A DNA stretch of 33,626 nt from a virus. Below the pieces are notes generated by a model. The model was not told the origin of the DNA. It searched no databases and saw only the letters and a list, made by a program, of their open reading frames with translations. The DNA is taken from positions 1 through 33,626 of the IMG/VR virus record IMGVR_UViG_3300033144_005562; one strand, 5' to 3'. Position numbers and translations under genes: made by a program. Below, in pieces: positions 1-6,207 of the stretch. Every line of letters begins with the position of its first letter. The first letter of the stretch is position 1.

Positions 1-120
1 TTAGAAATTGGCACCTATAGTCTTTTTTATTGGCCCATTGAGGCAAAAAAAAAGCTCATCCAAAAAGACAAGCCAAAAGAAAAAACACCGACTTCTTTTG
101 TACTAATCTTAAAAGGATGA
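1..120 (+). CDS. C-terminal end of an unknown gene (partial, runs off left edge)
   Basis: Frame 1 is open from the first base to a TGA at 118-120 and encodes 39 residues rich in lysine. The stop overlaps an ATG at 117-119 in the next frame, the ATGA arrangement typical of coupled phage genes. An open frame this short could occur by chance, so the gene is only possible. No family is recognisable. Confidence 0.3.
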   Translation, partial: LEIGTYSLFYWPIEAKKKLIQKDKPKEKTPTSFVLILKG

Positions 121-137
121 GTCAAGGGGAGAGAGTC

Positions 138-842
138 TTGAAAAAACGGCGTGGCTATTTAAAACACTACAATGATGCAACAGTTGGCTTGTCTTTCCAG
201 CAGCTTTTGATGAAAAAACGGCCCTATTCAATTTTGATTTTTTGGTACATTTTAGAGCGCTGCAATCAGGAAAGCTCACCAATAATTTCAATAACAATAA
301 ATGAATTAAGGTCACGTTTCCACCGCCGATCTGACGCGCTTCTCACAGATATCCTCAAATTATCAGAGGATGTTTCAACCTTAGCCTACACTTTAAATGG
401 AGAAAACATTGAGATATCTATAGCTAACTATGCAGAATACCAAGAGAGTAGGGGTGGCAAAAGAGAGTCAAACAGTGGTGCAAAAGTGTCACCATTAAAG
501 ATAAAAGATAAAAGATTAAAGATTAAAGATGTCGGATTCACAATTCCAGATGATTGGATTGATGAGGCCTACTCTGTTTTTCCCAGAAAAGAGGGCAGGT
601 CAAAAGGCTATCAAAAATTAAAGGCCACCATCAAAAACAAAGACCACTGGAATCAGTTTGTTTCTGCCCTTGAAAATTACATCAAAAAAATTGACGCGGA
701 GAATCCAGAAATCAAGCACATAAAACTTTTCAGCACCTTTGTGAATTCATGGGAGGACTACCTCTCAGAAAATTTCACCCCTCCAAAGAAAAGTGCTGCA
801 CCAACAGGCATTGCAGTGATAAGGCAGCAAAATGGAAACTGA
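138..842 (+). CDS. Phage replication initiator / replisome organiser-like protein
   Basis: Probable replication protein of about 234 residues. The N-terminal half (to about residue 100) looks like the winged-helix region of phage replisome organisers, with an aromatic helix pattern and a sequence resembling TINELRSRF. A lysine-rich linker follows, then a C-terminal domain with a conserved-looking FPRKEGRSKGYQKLK stretch seen in many phage replication proteins. I prefer the TTG at 138 because AGGGGAG lies six bases upstream. The ATG at 117 has a purine run directly against it and no proper spacing. The stop overlaps the start of the DnaB-like helicase gene, which fits an initiator plus helicase pair. 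The linker is encoded by five 7-bp repeats. CpG is commoner here (about a dozen) than in neighbouring genes. The family call is by resemblance and context. Confidence 0.6.
   Translation: MKKRRGYLKHYNDATVGLSFQQLLMKKRPYSILIFWYILERCNQESSPIISITINELRSRFHRRSDALLTDILKLSEDVSTLAYTLNGENIEISIANYAEYQESRGGKRESNSGAKVSPLKIKDKRLKIKDVGFTIPDDWIDEAYSVFPRKEGRSKGYQKLKATIKNKDHWNQFVSALENYIKKIDAENPEIKHIKLFSTFVNSWEDYLSENFTPPKKSAAPTGIAVIRQQNGN
496..530 (+). repeat. Five tandem 7-bp repeats (WAAAGAT), candidate replication iterons
   Basis: The core AAAGAT occurs at 497, 504, 511, 518 and 525, exactly seven bases apart, preceded by A or T. The array lies inside the initiator-like gene and encodes its lysine-rich linker. 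Lambda and relatives carry origin iterons inside the O gene at the same relative place. The A/T-rich array could therefore be the origin or its unwinding element, or simply low-complexity linker coding. Confidence 0.55.
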
Positions 843-1899
843 CTCAACAGCCAAAAACAGATCACAGGACATGGGTGATCATTTCAACACAAGGGTGCAA
901 AGAGGAGAGAATCTCTTGGGCTTTGGCATAGACTACTTGGATGATGCCCTCTATGGGATTTCCAGGAGTGATGTGATTTTAGTTGGTGCTGAGAGTGGAG
1001 CTGGAAAAACTCAGTTGGTCACAAACATTGCTTTGCACAATGTGGCACAAAAGAAACAAGTGCACTATTTTGCACTTGAGGCTGATGACATGGAAATTGA
1101 GGACAGGATCTGCTATCAGCTTTTTATTGAAAATCTCAAGGCTGACAAGATTTTTTCATGGCCAGAATATCAGGATTTTGCCCATGGCAGGCACAAATAT
1201 CCTGTGCAAGATTTGCAGACTCAAAATCAATTCAAGCAAGATTTTAAAGGCCTCCACACTCTCTACAAAGAGGGTGACTACACTGTGGACAAATTCACAG
1301 CATCCTATGCTGACTCTGTTGCAAGGGGAGCTGAGTTGATCATTGTGGATCATGCTCACTATTTTGATTGGGGAGAAAAATCTGACTATGTGGGCTTGAG
1401 AGAAGTTGTGACCACTGCAAGAGACATGGCTTTGATCAGCAATGTGCCCTGCATTCTGGTCAGCCACATGAGAAAAACAGATCAATTCAATGCCTGCTAT
1501 GCACCAGCAATTGAGGATTTTCATGGCACATCTGAGCTCTACAAAAGAGCCACCAAAGCACTCACCATGGGAAAAGGATCCTATGACCCAACATCAGGTC
1601 TTGGTGAAACATTCATCAATGTTGTCAAACAAAGATTTAATGGCCAGGTCACAAGAGTCACTGGAAAATTGCATTTTAATTACAACAAAACAACCTATGA
1701 GAGAGGCTATGAAATCGGGAGAGCTAACCAAAAACGTGGAAAAGAATTTGAAATATTTGAGCAAGATGTTATCCCAAAATGGTGTAAAAAATATGGATTC
1801 AGCAGAAATAATTTTAAAAATGTTTCAACAAAACCCAAGGTGGCTGCACAACAAGGACGCGCTAAACATATTCAAGCTCTGCCATACAAGGACAATTGA
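832..1899 (+). CDS. DnaB-type replicative helicase (RecA-like ATPase domain)
   Basis: 355-residue cytoplasmic ATPase that probably unwinds DNA at the phage fork. Walker A is GAESGAGKT at residues 52-60. Walker B is LIIVDHAHY with the aspartate near residue 173. A sensor-like segment CILVSHMRKTD lies near 207-217. It lacks the long N-terminal domain of full-length DnaB (about 450-470 residues), so it corresponds to the C-terminal helicase domain, as in several phage helicases. The ATG at 832 overlaps the end of the upstream initiator-like gene, and AAGG lies about eight bases before it. The central part (about 850-1710) contains no CpG. An alternative is a KaiC/RadA-like ATPase, but the neighbour favours a replicative helicase. 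Confidence 0.8.
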   Translation: METDSTAKNRSQDMGDHFNTRVQRGENLLGFGIDYLDDALYGISRSDVILVGAESGAGKTQLVTNIALHNVAQKKQVHYFALEADDMEIEDRICYQLFIENLKADKIFSWPEYQDFAHGRHKYPVQDLQTQNQFKQDFKGLHTLYKEGDYTVDKFTASYADSVARGAELIIVDHAHYFDWGEKSDYVGLREVVTTARDMALISNVPCILVSHMRKTDQFNACYAPAIEDFHGTSELYKRATKALTMGKGSYDPTSGLGETFINVVKQRFNGQVTRVTGKLHFNYNKTTYERGYEIGRANQKRGKEFEIFEQDVIPKWCKKYGFSRNNFKNVSTKPKVAAQQGRAKHIQALPYKDN

Positions 1900-1965
1900 C
1901 TGCTTGAAACCAGATGCAAAAAGAGCAAAATTTTATGATGATTGGAAAAAGGAATGGAGAAAACA

Positions 1966-2184
1966 ATGGGACAAATGAAAGATGATTTTAAACTGAAATA
2001 TTGCAGAGAACAAACAGTGGCCAGTGGTGAAATCTATGTTTTTGACAAAGTTGTTGATTCACAAGGCAGGCTTTATTGCTATAGGATTCTCAACTCACAA
2101 GACATGAAAAAAAAGTTTCCCAGAAAAGAGTATGAACAACAGGGGATCTCTTTGAATCATTCAGTCCAAGCGAATTGCTTTTAA
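1966..2184 (+). CDS. Small hypothetical protein
   Basis: About 72 residues, unrecognised. It contains two cysteines and a tyrosine-rich middle (QGRLYCYRI) that reads like a small beta-rich domain. I chose the ATG at 1966 because GGAG lies at 1956-1959. A TTG at 1942 and ATGs at 1954 and 1975 are alternatives in the same frame. It sits between the helicase and the VRR-NUC nuclease in what appears to be one early transcript, so a role in DNA metabolism is plausible by position only. Confidence 0.5.
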   Translation: MGQMKDDFKLKYCREQTVASGEIYVFDKVVDSQGRLYCYRILNSQDMKKKFPRKEYEQQGISLNHSVQANCF

Positions 2185-2185
2185 A

Positions 2186-2596
2186 GTGGCAACATGTCCT
2201 GAGAAAATCATTGAAAATGAGATCCTTTGCTGGCTGCAATTTTTCCCACACGTTTTTGCTTGGAAAAACAACACAACAGGAATCTATGATCCCAAAAAAG
2301 AAAAGTTTAGAAAGCTCAAAGGTTTCAATATCACAGGAGCAAGTGACATCTTGGGGATTGTTGGGCAAAAGGGTGGTGGCAAAATGATGGCCATTGAGGT
2401 GAAAACACCAGAAAGCATCAAGAGGTGGAGGAGGCTCAATGATACAACTTTTCAACCAACATCAAAAAATTACAAAGACTTTAAAAGAGCAAAGGACCAG
2501 TGGGATTTTTTAGTGAAAATCAAAACAGCTGGTGGAATCGGTGGAGTGGTCTCATCACTTGATGAGGCAAAAGAAATTTTGGAGGAGTGGCTGTGA
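2186..2596 (+). CDS. VRR-NUC domain nuclease
   Basis: 136-residue stand-alone VRR-NUC (PD-(D/E)XK superfamily) nuclease, probably acting on branched or recombination DNA. Visible hallmarks are a glutamate in the first helix (residue 12), the segment FNITGASDILGI with Asp54, and the catalytic-type AIEVKTP with Glu71 and Lys73. The sequence between them (WKNNTTGIYDP) is typical of phage VRR-NUC proteins. The start is a GTG at 2186, two bases after the previous stop, with no good ribosome site, so it may rely on coupling. The stop overlaps the next gene. Phages use such enzymes for Holliday junction resolution or packaging-linked debranching. Confidence 0.82.
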   Translation: MATCPEKIIENEILCWLQFFPHVFAWKNNTTGIYDPKKEKFRKLKGFNITGASDILGIVGQKGGGKMMAIEVKTPESIKRWRRLNDTTFQPTSKNYKDFKRAKDQWDFLVKIKTAGGIGGVVSSLDEAKEILEEWL

Positions 2597-2886
2597 GCAA
2601 AAAGAAAGTGACAAAAAAGAAAATAGTTTTAAAAAAAATTGAGGACAAATATCACTGGAAACATGTGAGAATCTTGAGAGAGGCTCTTGCAAAAGCTGCC
2701 AACAAAATGCCTGGGCCATGGGCTGTGTATTTCAACACTCAGCTCCTGGAATTTGCAAAAGCAATCAAAGAGGATTGCAAATGTCCTGAGAGAGCCTATG
2801 TTGTTGTTGAAAAAATGGACGCTTGTCTTTTTTGTGGAGCAAGACATGAGCCTCATAAAAGAAAACATCTGAAACAGGTGAAATGA
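2593..2886 (+). CDS. Hypothetical basic protein with cysteine pairs
   Basis: About 97 residues, unrecognised. The N-terminus is strongly basic (repeated KKK). The C-terminal half carries CKC, then CLFCGARHEPH, which could bind zinc with the CxxC and nearby histidines. The GTG at 2593 overlaps the previous stop (GTGA) and GGAGGA lies at 2581-2586, giving ideal spacing; a GTG at 2587 is too close to that site. A DNA- or RNA-binding role is possible from charge and the zinc-like motif, but this is inference. Confidence 0.6.
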   Translation: MSKKKVTKKKIVLKKIEDKYHWKHVRILREALAKAANKMPGPWAVYFNTQLLEFAKAIKEDCKCPERAYVVVEKMDACLFCGARHEPHKRKHLKQVK

Positions 2887-2887
2887 A

Positions 2888-3316
2888 ATGAAAATAATTT
2901 ATTTTGAGGGACTTTTTGGCAACATTTTTAAATGGCTTTGGCATGGGCAAATCAAGCACCTTGCTTTGAAATATCCAGATCTGACCATAGAGCGCCACCA
3001 CTGGCTCTCAAAGAGGCCCATTGATGATCCTGATGTCATTGTGATTGGTCACAGCTTTGGTGCTGCAGCCGCGCTTAAAAACACTCTGAGGTGCAACACC
3101 ATTTTTCTTTTTGATTGCAGAAATGGCTTTCTCACAAACTATGAAACAAACAATGAAAAAATTGCTTGTTATAATTATCACCAATCAAAACCTCTGAAAG
3201 GCTATCATGTTTTTGGTGCTGATAATTTTTTTGTGAAAGGCTCCTCACACTTAAAAATTGTGACAAACTATGAGGCCCACAAAGGAATTGTCAAAGCTAT
3301 TGAGGAGGCCAAATGA
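2888..3316 (+). CDS. Small alpha/beta-hydrolase-like protein
   Basis: 142 residues. A nucleophile elbow, VIVIGHSFGAAAAL, places the serine at residue 56. Asp112 (GADNFF) and His121 (SSHLKI) lie in the right order to complete a catalytic triad. At 142 residues it is shorter than usual lipase/esterase folds (typically over 200), so it would be a minimal version. No signal peptide is visible, so it acts in the cytoplasm. It sits in the early operon after the cysteine-pair protein and overlaps the next gene by ATGA. The substrate is unknown; thioesterase, lipase-like or anti-defence roles are all open. Confidence 0.55.
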   Translation: MKIIYFEGLFGNIFKWLWHGQIKHLALKYPDLTIERHHWLSKRPIDDPDVIVIGHSFGAAAALKNTLRCNTIFLFDCRNGFLTNYETNNEKIACYNYHQSKPLKGYHVFGADNFFVKGSSHLKIVTNYEAHKGIVKAIEEAK

Positions 3317-3534
3317 GTTTTGAATTCATAGCATTTGCAATTGTGGCCATCATTTCATTTGTGATTGGCCTCACTATGGGCATAATATACGAATCAGATA
3401 AAAAAACACAAAAGCTTTTTGAGGAGGCATTGAATGAGCAACAAAAAATCAAAAACAAAACAAATTGTGCAGAAAAAACAGATGACTCAGACCAATGGGA
3501 TCAGCTCATCAACTCAGCAGGCTCAATCACCTGA
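3313..3534 (+). CDS. Small single-pass membrane protein
   Basis: 73 residues with one strong transmembrane helix at about residues 3-25 (isoleucine/phenylalanine-rich, ending in GLTMGII). A charged, probably helical tail of about 45 residues follows. The ATG overlaps the previous stop (ATGA) and is preceded by GAGGAGG, a strong ribosome site. The last 101 bases are shared out of frame with the next gene. Function is unknown. Confidence 0.6.
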   Translation: MSFEFIAFAIVAIISFVIGLTMGIIYESDKKTQKLFEEALNEQQKIKNKTNCAEKTDDSDQWDQLINSAGSIT

Positions 3535-3682
3535 TCAGAAAAAGCTTGAAATGCTCAGGACAAAAGTCATGGATGAGGCCATAAAACTTGCCCACAAAAA
3601 GGTGGGGCATATTGGCTATTTGGTTGACTATGCTTTGCAATATGAAACAATTATTTCAAATGGAATTGAAAAAAGAGCCTAG
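3434..3682 (+). CDS. Hypothetical small protein overlapping the preceding gene
   Basis: 82 residues. The N-terminal third is lysine, glutamine and serine rich. The C-terminal half (KVMDEAIKLAHKKVGH onward) is a regular amphipathic helical domain. GAGGAGG at 3421-3427 precedes the ATG by six bases, so translation is well supported even though 101 bases are also read in another frame. It is the last gene of the early block; a 166-bp intergenic space follows. No family recognised. Confidence 0.6.
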   Translation: MSNKKSKTKQIVQKKQMTQTNGISSSTQQAQSPDQKKLEMLRTKVMDEAIKLAHKKVGHIGYLVDYALQYETIISNGIEKRA

Positions 3683-3848
3683 TCAAATAGGCCTCCATTT
3701 TAGGTCAATCAGGCCAGTCCTTTTAAATAGGGTGGATCCATCCTTTCACAATAGCAGATCTATAGGGAGCACAATGGTGCTCACCTGTCTTTTGAGAGAT
3801 TGATTTAATTTTCAAGCATGCTATCCTTGCAAAAAAAGGGGAGAAAAT
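3683..3848 (+). other. Intergenic space with a small hairpin and a possible promoter
   Basis: This 166-bp gap separates the early genes from the exported-protein pair. It holds a 6-bp hairpin (GAGCAC/GTGCTC, 3767-3782, loop AATG) without a proper T tract. It also holds a candidate sigma70-type promoter at 3800-3827. No coding frame is convincing here. Confidence 0.4.
3800..3827 (+). promoter_or_regulatory. Candidate promoter for the exported-protein pair
   Basis: TTGATT at 3800-3805 and TATCCT at 3822-3827 are separated by 16 bases. Each matches four of six consensus positions. Transcription would start about ten bases before the AGGGGAG ribosome site of the next gene. Weak match; position is the main support. 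Confidence 0.28.
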
Positions 3849-4220
3849 ATGAAATTTCTACTGACATTGACCATCACAATAATGCTTTTCGGCTCATTGG
3901 CACATTCAAGGATCCACGCTGTCCTGATCTCTGCCACAAAAACAGTGGCGCTTGCTGCCACACCTGAGCCACTTGCTGGTGTTGGTGTTTTTTCTGATGA
4001 TCTTATTGTCCAAGCAAAGACAGCCAACACTCAACCTGTGTTTTTTGGGCCATGCTCTGGGACTCAAGACATTGAGCTTGCTGCAGGTGCATCAATTGGC
4101 ATTTCAGAAATCACAAGTGTGAGGAGTGAGGTGGGAATTGACCTCAACAAGATCTGTTTGAAAGTTAGCGTCAATGGTGAGGCTGCAAGCATTTTATATA
4201 CAAAAGTTGTTTCACAATAA
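3849..4220 (+). CDS. Exported hypothetical protein (signal peptide)
   Basis: 123 residues with a clear Sec signal peptide: MKF, a hydrophobic run, then SLAHS near residue 20. The mature part looks like a small beta-sandwich. Its organisation (VFFGPCSGT, then AAGASIGI) resembles small phage virion-decoration or spike proteins that place an oligomer-like loop before an ASIGI turn. Two cysteines (GPCSG, KICLK) could form a disulfide outside the cytoplasm. AGGGGAG precedes the ATG. It is followed after 11 bases by another exported protein. An exported protein with a virion-like fold is unusual; surface decoration or exclusion are possible roles, but this is inference. Confidence 0.6.
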   Translation: MKFLLTLTITIMLFGSLAHSRIHAVLISATKTVALAATPEPLAGVGVFSDDLIVQAKTANTQPVFFGPCSGTQDIELAAGASIGISEITSVRSEVGIDLNKICLKVSVNGEAASILYTKVVSQ

Positions 4221-4231
4221 GGGGCTTTAAG

Positions 4232-5182
4232 ATGAAATTTTTAATTTTTCTATTCATATTTTCAACATCAATTTTTGCTGGAATCTCAATCACACCTCCC
4301 TCTGGTGGTGCTGGTGGAGCTGGCACAACTCAAAATTCAAATTTGGACATCATAGAGGGTGGTGACTGGTCTTTTGATGGCAATGATTTGATTCTATCAG
4401 CGGATGCCTACATTCAGCACCCACCTTTCCTTGATGATAGAAACACAATTGCGGCTCAGACTATTTCTTTGACAGCAGATCAAGTGGCCTATGTCGATGT
4501 CAATAAAACAACAGATTCACAAACAAATCTGACAGTGAATAAGGTTGATGTGGGCAGCTATGTTGAGGCTGATGATCGCTATGTTTTTTTAAGGAGACTT
4601 GGATCCAGCATCACAATTGCAGAGCAACAGGATTTTGAAACTACAGCCAATATGATTGGCTTTGGTGATCTGGCAAGCTGGAGAGCACAATCCTTTGTTG
4701 CAACAGCCTCTGAAAATTTAACTGAAATCAAAATGAAGTTTTTTAGAGAGGTTTCCTTGGTAGGACCTTTTAAAATAAAAATCCAAGCAGACTCTGCAGG
4801 GGATCCAAGTGGATCTGATCTTGAAGTGATCACAGTGACTGCTGGAGAGGTGGCAGCACTGCCCACCTCAGCAAGTGGTATCTATCAATCTTATCCAGCC
4901 GCAGGCACTCTGGCTCTAGTCAATGGCACAACCTATTGGATGGTCTATGATCCAGATTTCACAGCTGGAGGTTTTTTGAAAGTCGAGTATGGAGCAAGCA
5001 GTGGCTATGCAGGAGATTTTTTCACCTCAAGTGACAGTGGATCAACATGGTCAAATGCTGGCACTCTTGATCTGGCATTTGAAATCTTAAATGCCACAAG
5101 TGATGTTCGTGTCCAGATAGGCAAAAAGATGACTCTATTGTCTGGTGATTCAGCGCCCCTGTATAGTGGGACTCGCCCCTAA
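4232..5182 (+). CDS. Exported fibre-like protein (signal peptide)
   Basis: 316 residues. A 16-residue Sec signal peptide ends at IFA before GIS. A glycine-rich linker (GGAGGAG) follows, then a tail-fibre-like N-terminal region (LTADQVAYVDVNKT, FLRRLGSS). A galactose-binding or jelly-roll-like domain comes next, roughly residues 130-290, marked by SFVATASENLTEI and a TYWMVYDP strand. No cysteines seen. It follows the 123-residue exported protein and is ended by an intrinsic terminator at 5206. The combination of fibre-like sequence and secretion signal is repeated in the protein at 13632-14702. Likely displayed on the host surface or in the periplasm; exact role unknown. Confidence 0.62.
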   Translation: MKFLIFLFIFSTSIFAGISITPPSGGAGGAGTTQNSNLDIIEGGDWSFDGNDLILSADAYIQHPPFLDDRNTIAAQTISLTADQVAYVDVNKTTDSQTNLTVNKVDVGSYVEADDRYVFLRRLGSSITIAEQQDFETTANMIGFGDLASWRAQSFVATASENLTEIKMKFFREVSLVGPFKIKIQADSAGDPSGSDLEVITVTAGEVAALPTSASGIYQSYPAAGTLALVNGTTYWMVYDPDFTAGGFLKVEYGASSGYAGDFFTSSDSGSTWSNAGTLDLAFEILNATSDVRVQIGKKMTLLSGDSAPLYSGTRP

Positions 5183-5205
5183 AGATTGGTTTTTTCTAAT
5201 CTAAT

Positions 5206-5230
5206 GGGAGCCATCTGAGCTCCCTTTTTC
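5206..5230 (+). terminator. Intrinsic terminator after the exported-protein pair
   Basis: Stem GGGAGC (5206-5211) pairs with GCTCCC (5219-5224), with a seven-base loop, followed immediately by five Ts and a further T-rich stretch. It is 24 bases beyond the stop of the upstream gene. Confidence 0.8.
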
Positions 5231-5270
5231 TTTGTCCTAAAATGAGAAAATAATTTATTTTGTGAGCTGG

Positions 5271-5343
5271 TCCCTATTCGTTATCGGCACATAAAAACTT
5301 TACTTAAATCCTCAAGGTTTCTGAGCAAATCCCGATTAGTTAT
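5271..5343 (+). repeat. Two imperfect 14-bp direct repeats upstream of the PP-loop genes
   Basis: TCCCTATTCGTTAT at 5271-5284 recurs as TCCCGATTAGTTAT at 5330-5343 (12 of 14 identical), with starts 59 bases apart. The second copy runs into the palindrome GTTATATAAC (5339-5348), just before the ribosome site of the first PP-loop gene. The pair may be a regulator-binding site controlling that module. No strong -35/-10 pair is evident in this 131-bp stretch. Confidence 0.4.
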
Positions 5344-5361
5344 ATAACAAGGGAGAATCAA

Positions 5362-6207
5362 ATGACTAATCTTTTAAAGCTCAATTCACCAATCCATGGA
5401 GAAATCTCAAGCCAAAAATGGGATCATGTTGTGGTCTCTGTTTCTGGTGGAAAAGACTCAGGAGCCCTGCTTGCATGGGCTGTTGAAAACTTTCCAAAAG
5501 AAAAATTGATTGCTGTCCACGCCATCATTGATATTGATTGGCACGAAACAATGGACATTGTGAAAGCTCACGCTGATCATTTTGGTGTTGAGCTTGTTTG
5601 TGTCCAGGCTGTTGACAAAAATGGTGAGAAAAAAGGTTTTATTGATCAGCTCTTGTCCCCAAGAGTGAATAGAAAAACTGGTGTTGTTGGTGAATATCAA
5701 TTCCCTGGACCTGCACAGAGATGGTGCACTTCAATTTTAAAAACAGGACCGATTGACAAATATTGCAGAGCTCTCAAAGGAAACATCCTTGTGCTCATTG
5801 GTGAAAGAAGAGAGGAGTCCAGCAATAGAGCAAAACTTTCAGCTGTGAGACCTGATTCAAAAAATTCAAAAGCTGGCAGATCAATTGTGAAATATTCACC
5901 AATCCTTGATCTCTTGGAAAAAGATGTGTGGAAATTGACAGCTGAGCTCAGCATCCCAAAACACCCATGCTATGATTTGGGAATCAGCCGCGCGTCCTGT
6001 GCAATTTGTATTTTCTCAAGCAAAAAGGAAATTGCAATTGCTGCAATCCATGCTCCTGACATTGTGCAAAAATACATGGATGCTGAGGCAAAAATTCAAC
6101 ACTCATTCAGATACAAAAAAGCAACAAAGAAAACCCCTGAGCAAAAGCTTTCAATCAAAGATATTTTAGCAGAGCAAGGCATTTCTCTTGCTGAGGAGGA
6201 GTCATGA
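5362..6207 (+). CDS. PP-loop ATPase, PAPS reductase / DndC-like family (first of pair)
   Basis: 281 residues. The P-type loop SGGKDS (28-33) marks the PP-loop ATP pyrophosphatase superfamily, which activates substrates by adenylation. Next come WCTSILKTGPI with Cys122, matching the Cys-LK-P element of PAPS reductases, and a SCAICIF pair (Cys213, Cys216). The three cysteines could hold an iron-sulfur cluster or carry sulfur. The region IGERREES matches the conserved Arg-rich signature between these. GGGAG precedes the ATG. The stop overlaps the second PP-loop gene (ATGA). Phage members are often labelled PAPS reductases. Roles in sulfate reduction, in sulfur modification of nucleic acid (DndC) or in tRNA thiolation cannot be told apart from the sequence. 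Confidence 0.8.
   Translation: MTNLLKLNSPIHGEISSQKWDHVVVSVSGGKDSGALLAWAVENFPKEKLIAVHAIIDIDWHETMDIVKAHADHFGVELVCVQAVDKNGEKKGFIDQLLSPRVNRKTGVVGEYQFPGPAQRWCTSILKTGPIDKYCRALKGNILVLIGERREESSNRAKLSAVRPDSKNSKAGRSIVKYSPILDLLEKDVWKLTAELSIPKHPCYDLGISRASCAICIFSSKKEIAIAAIHAPDIVQKYMDAEAKIQHSFRYKKATKKTPEQKLSIKDILAEQGISLAEEES

Noticed and set aside
496-530. CRISPR array
   Set aside because: Repeats are only seven bases with no spacers, and lie inside a coding frame.
1490-1978. 162-residue open frame overlapping the helicase in another frame
   Set aside because: Mostly inside the helicase gene, which has clear ATPase motifs. Only its last 27 codons lie outside and no start or ribosome site supports them.
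3767-3782. Intrinsic terminator after the early genes
   Set aside because: The 6-bp hairpin is followed by ACCTGTCTTTT, with only four late Ts, so termination would be weak.
3588-3803. 71-residue open frame across the end of the early block
   Set aside because: Overlaps the 3434-3682 gene in another frame, lacks a ribosome site, and runs through a hairpin and intergenic DNA.
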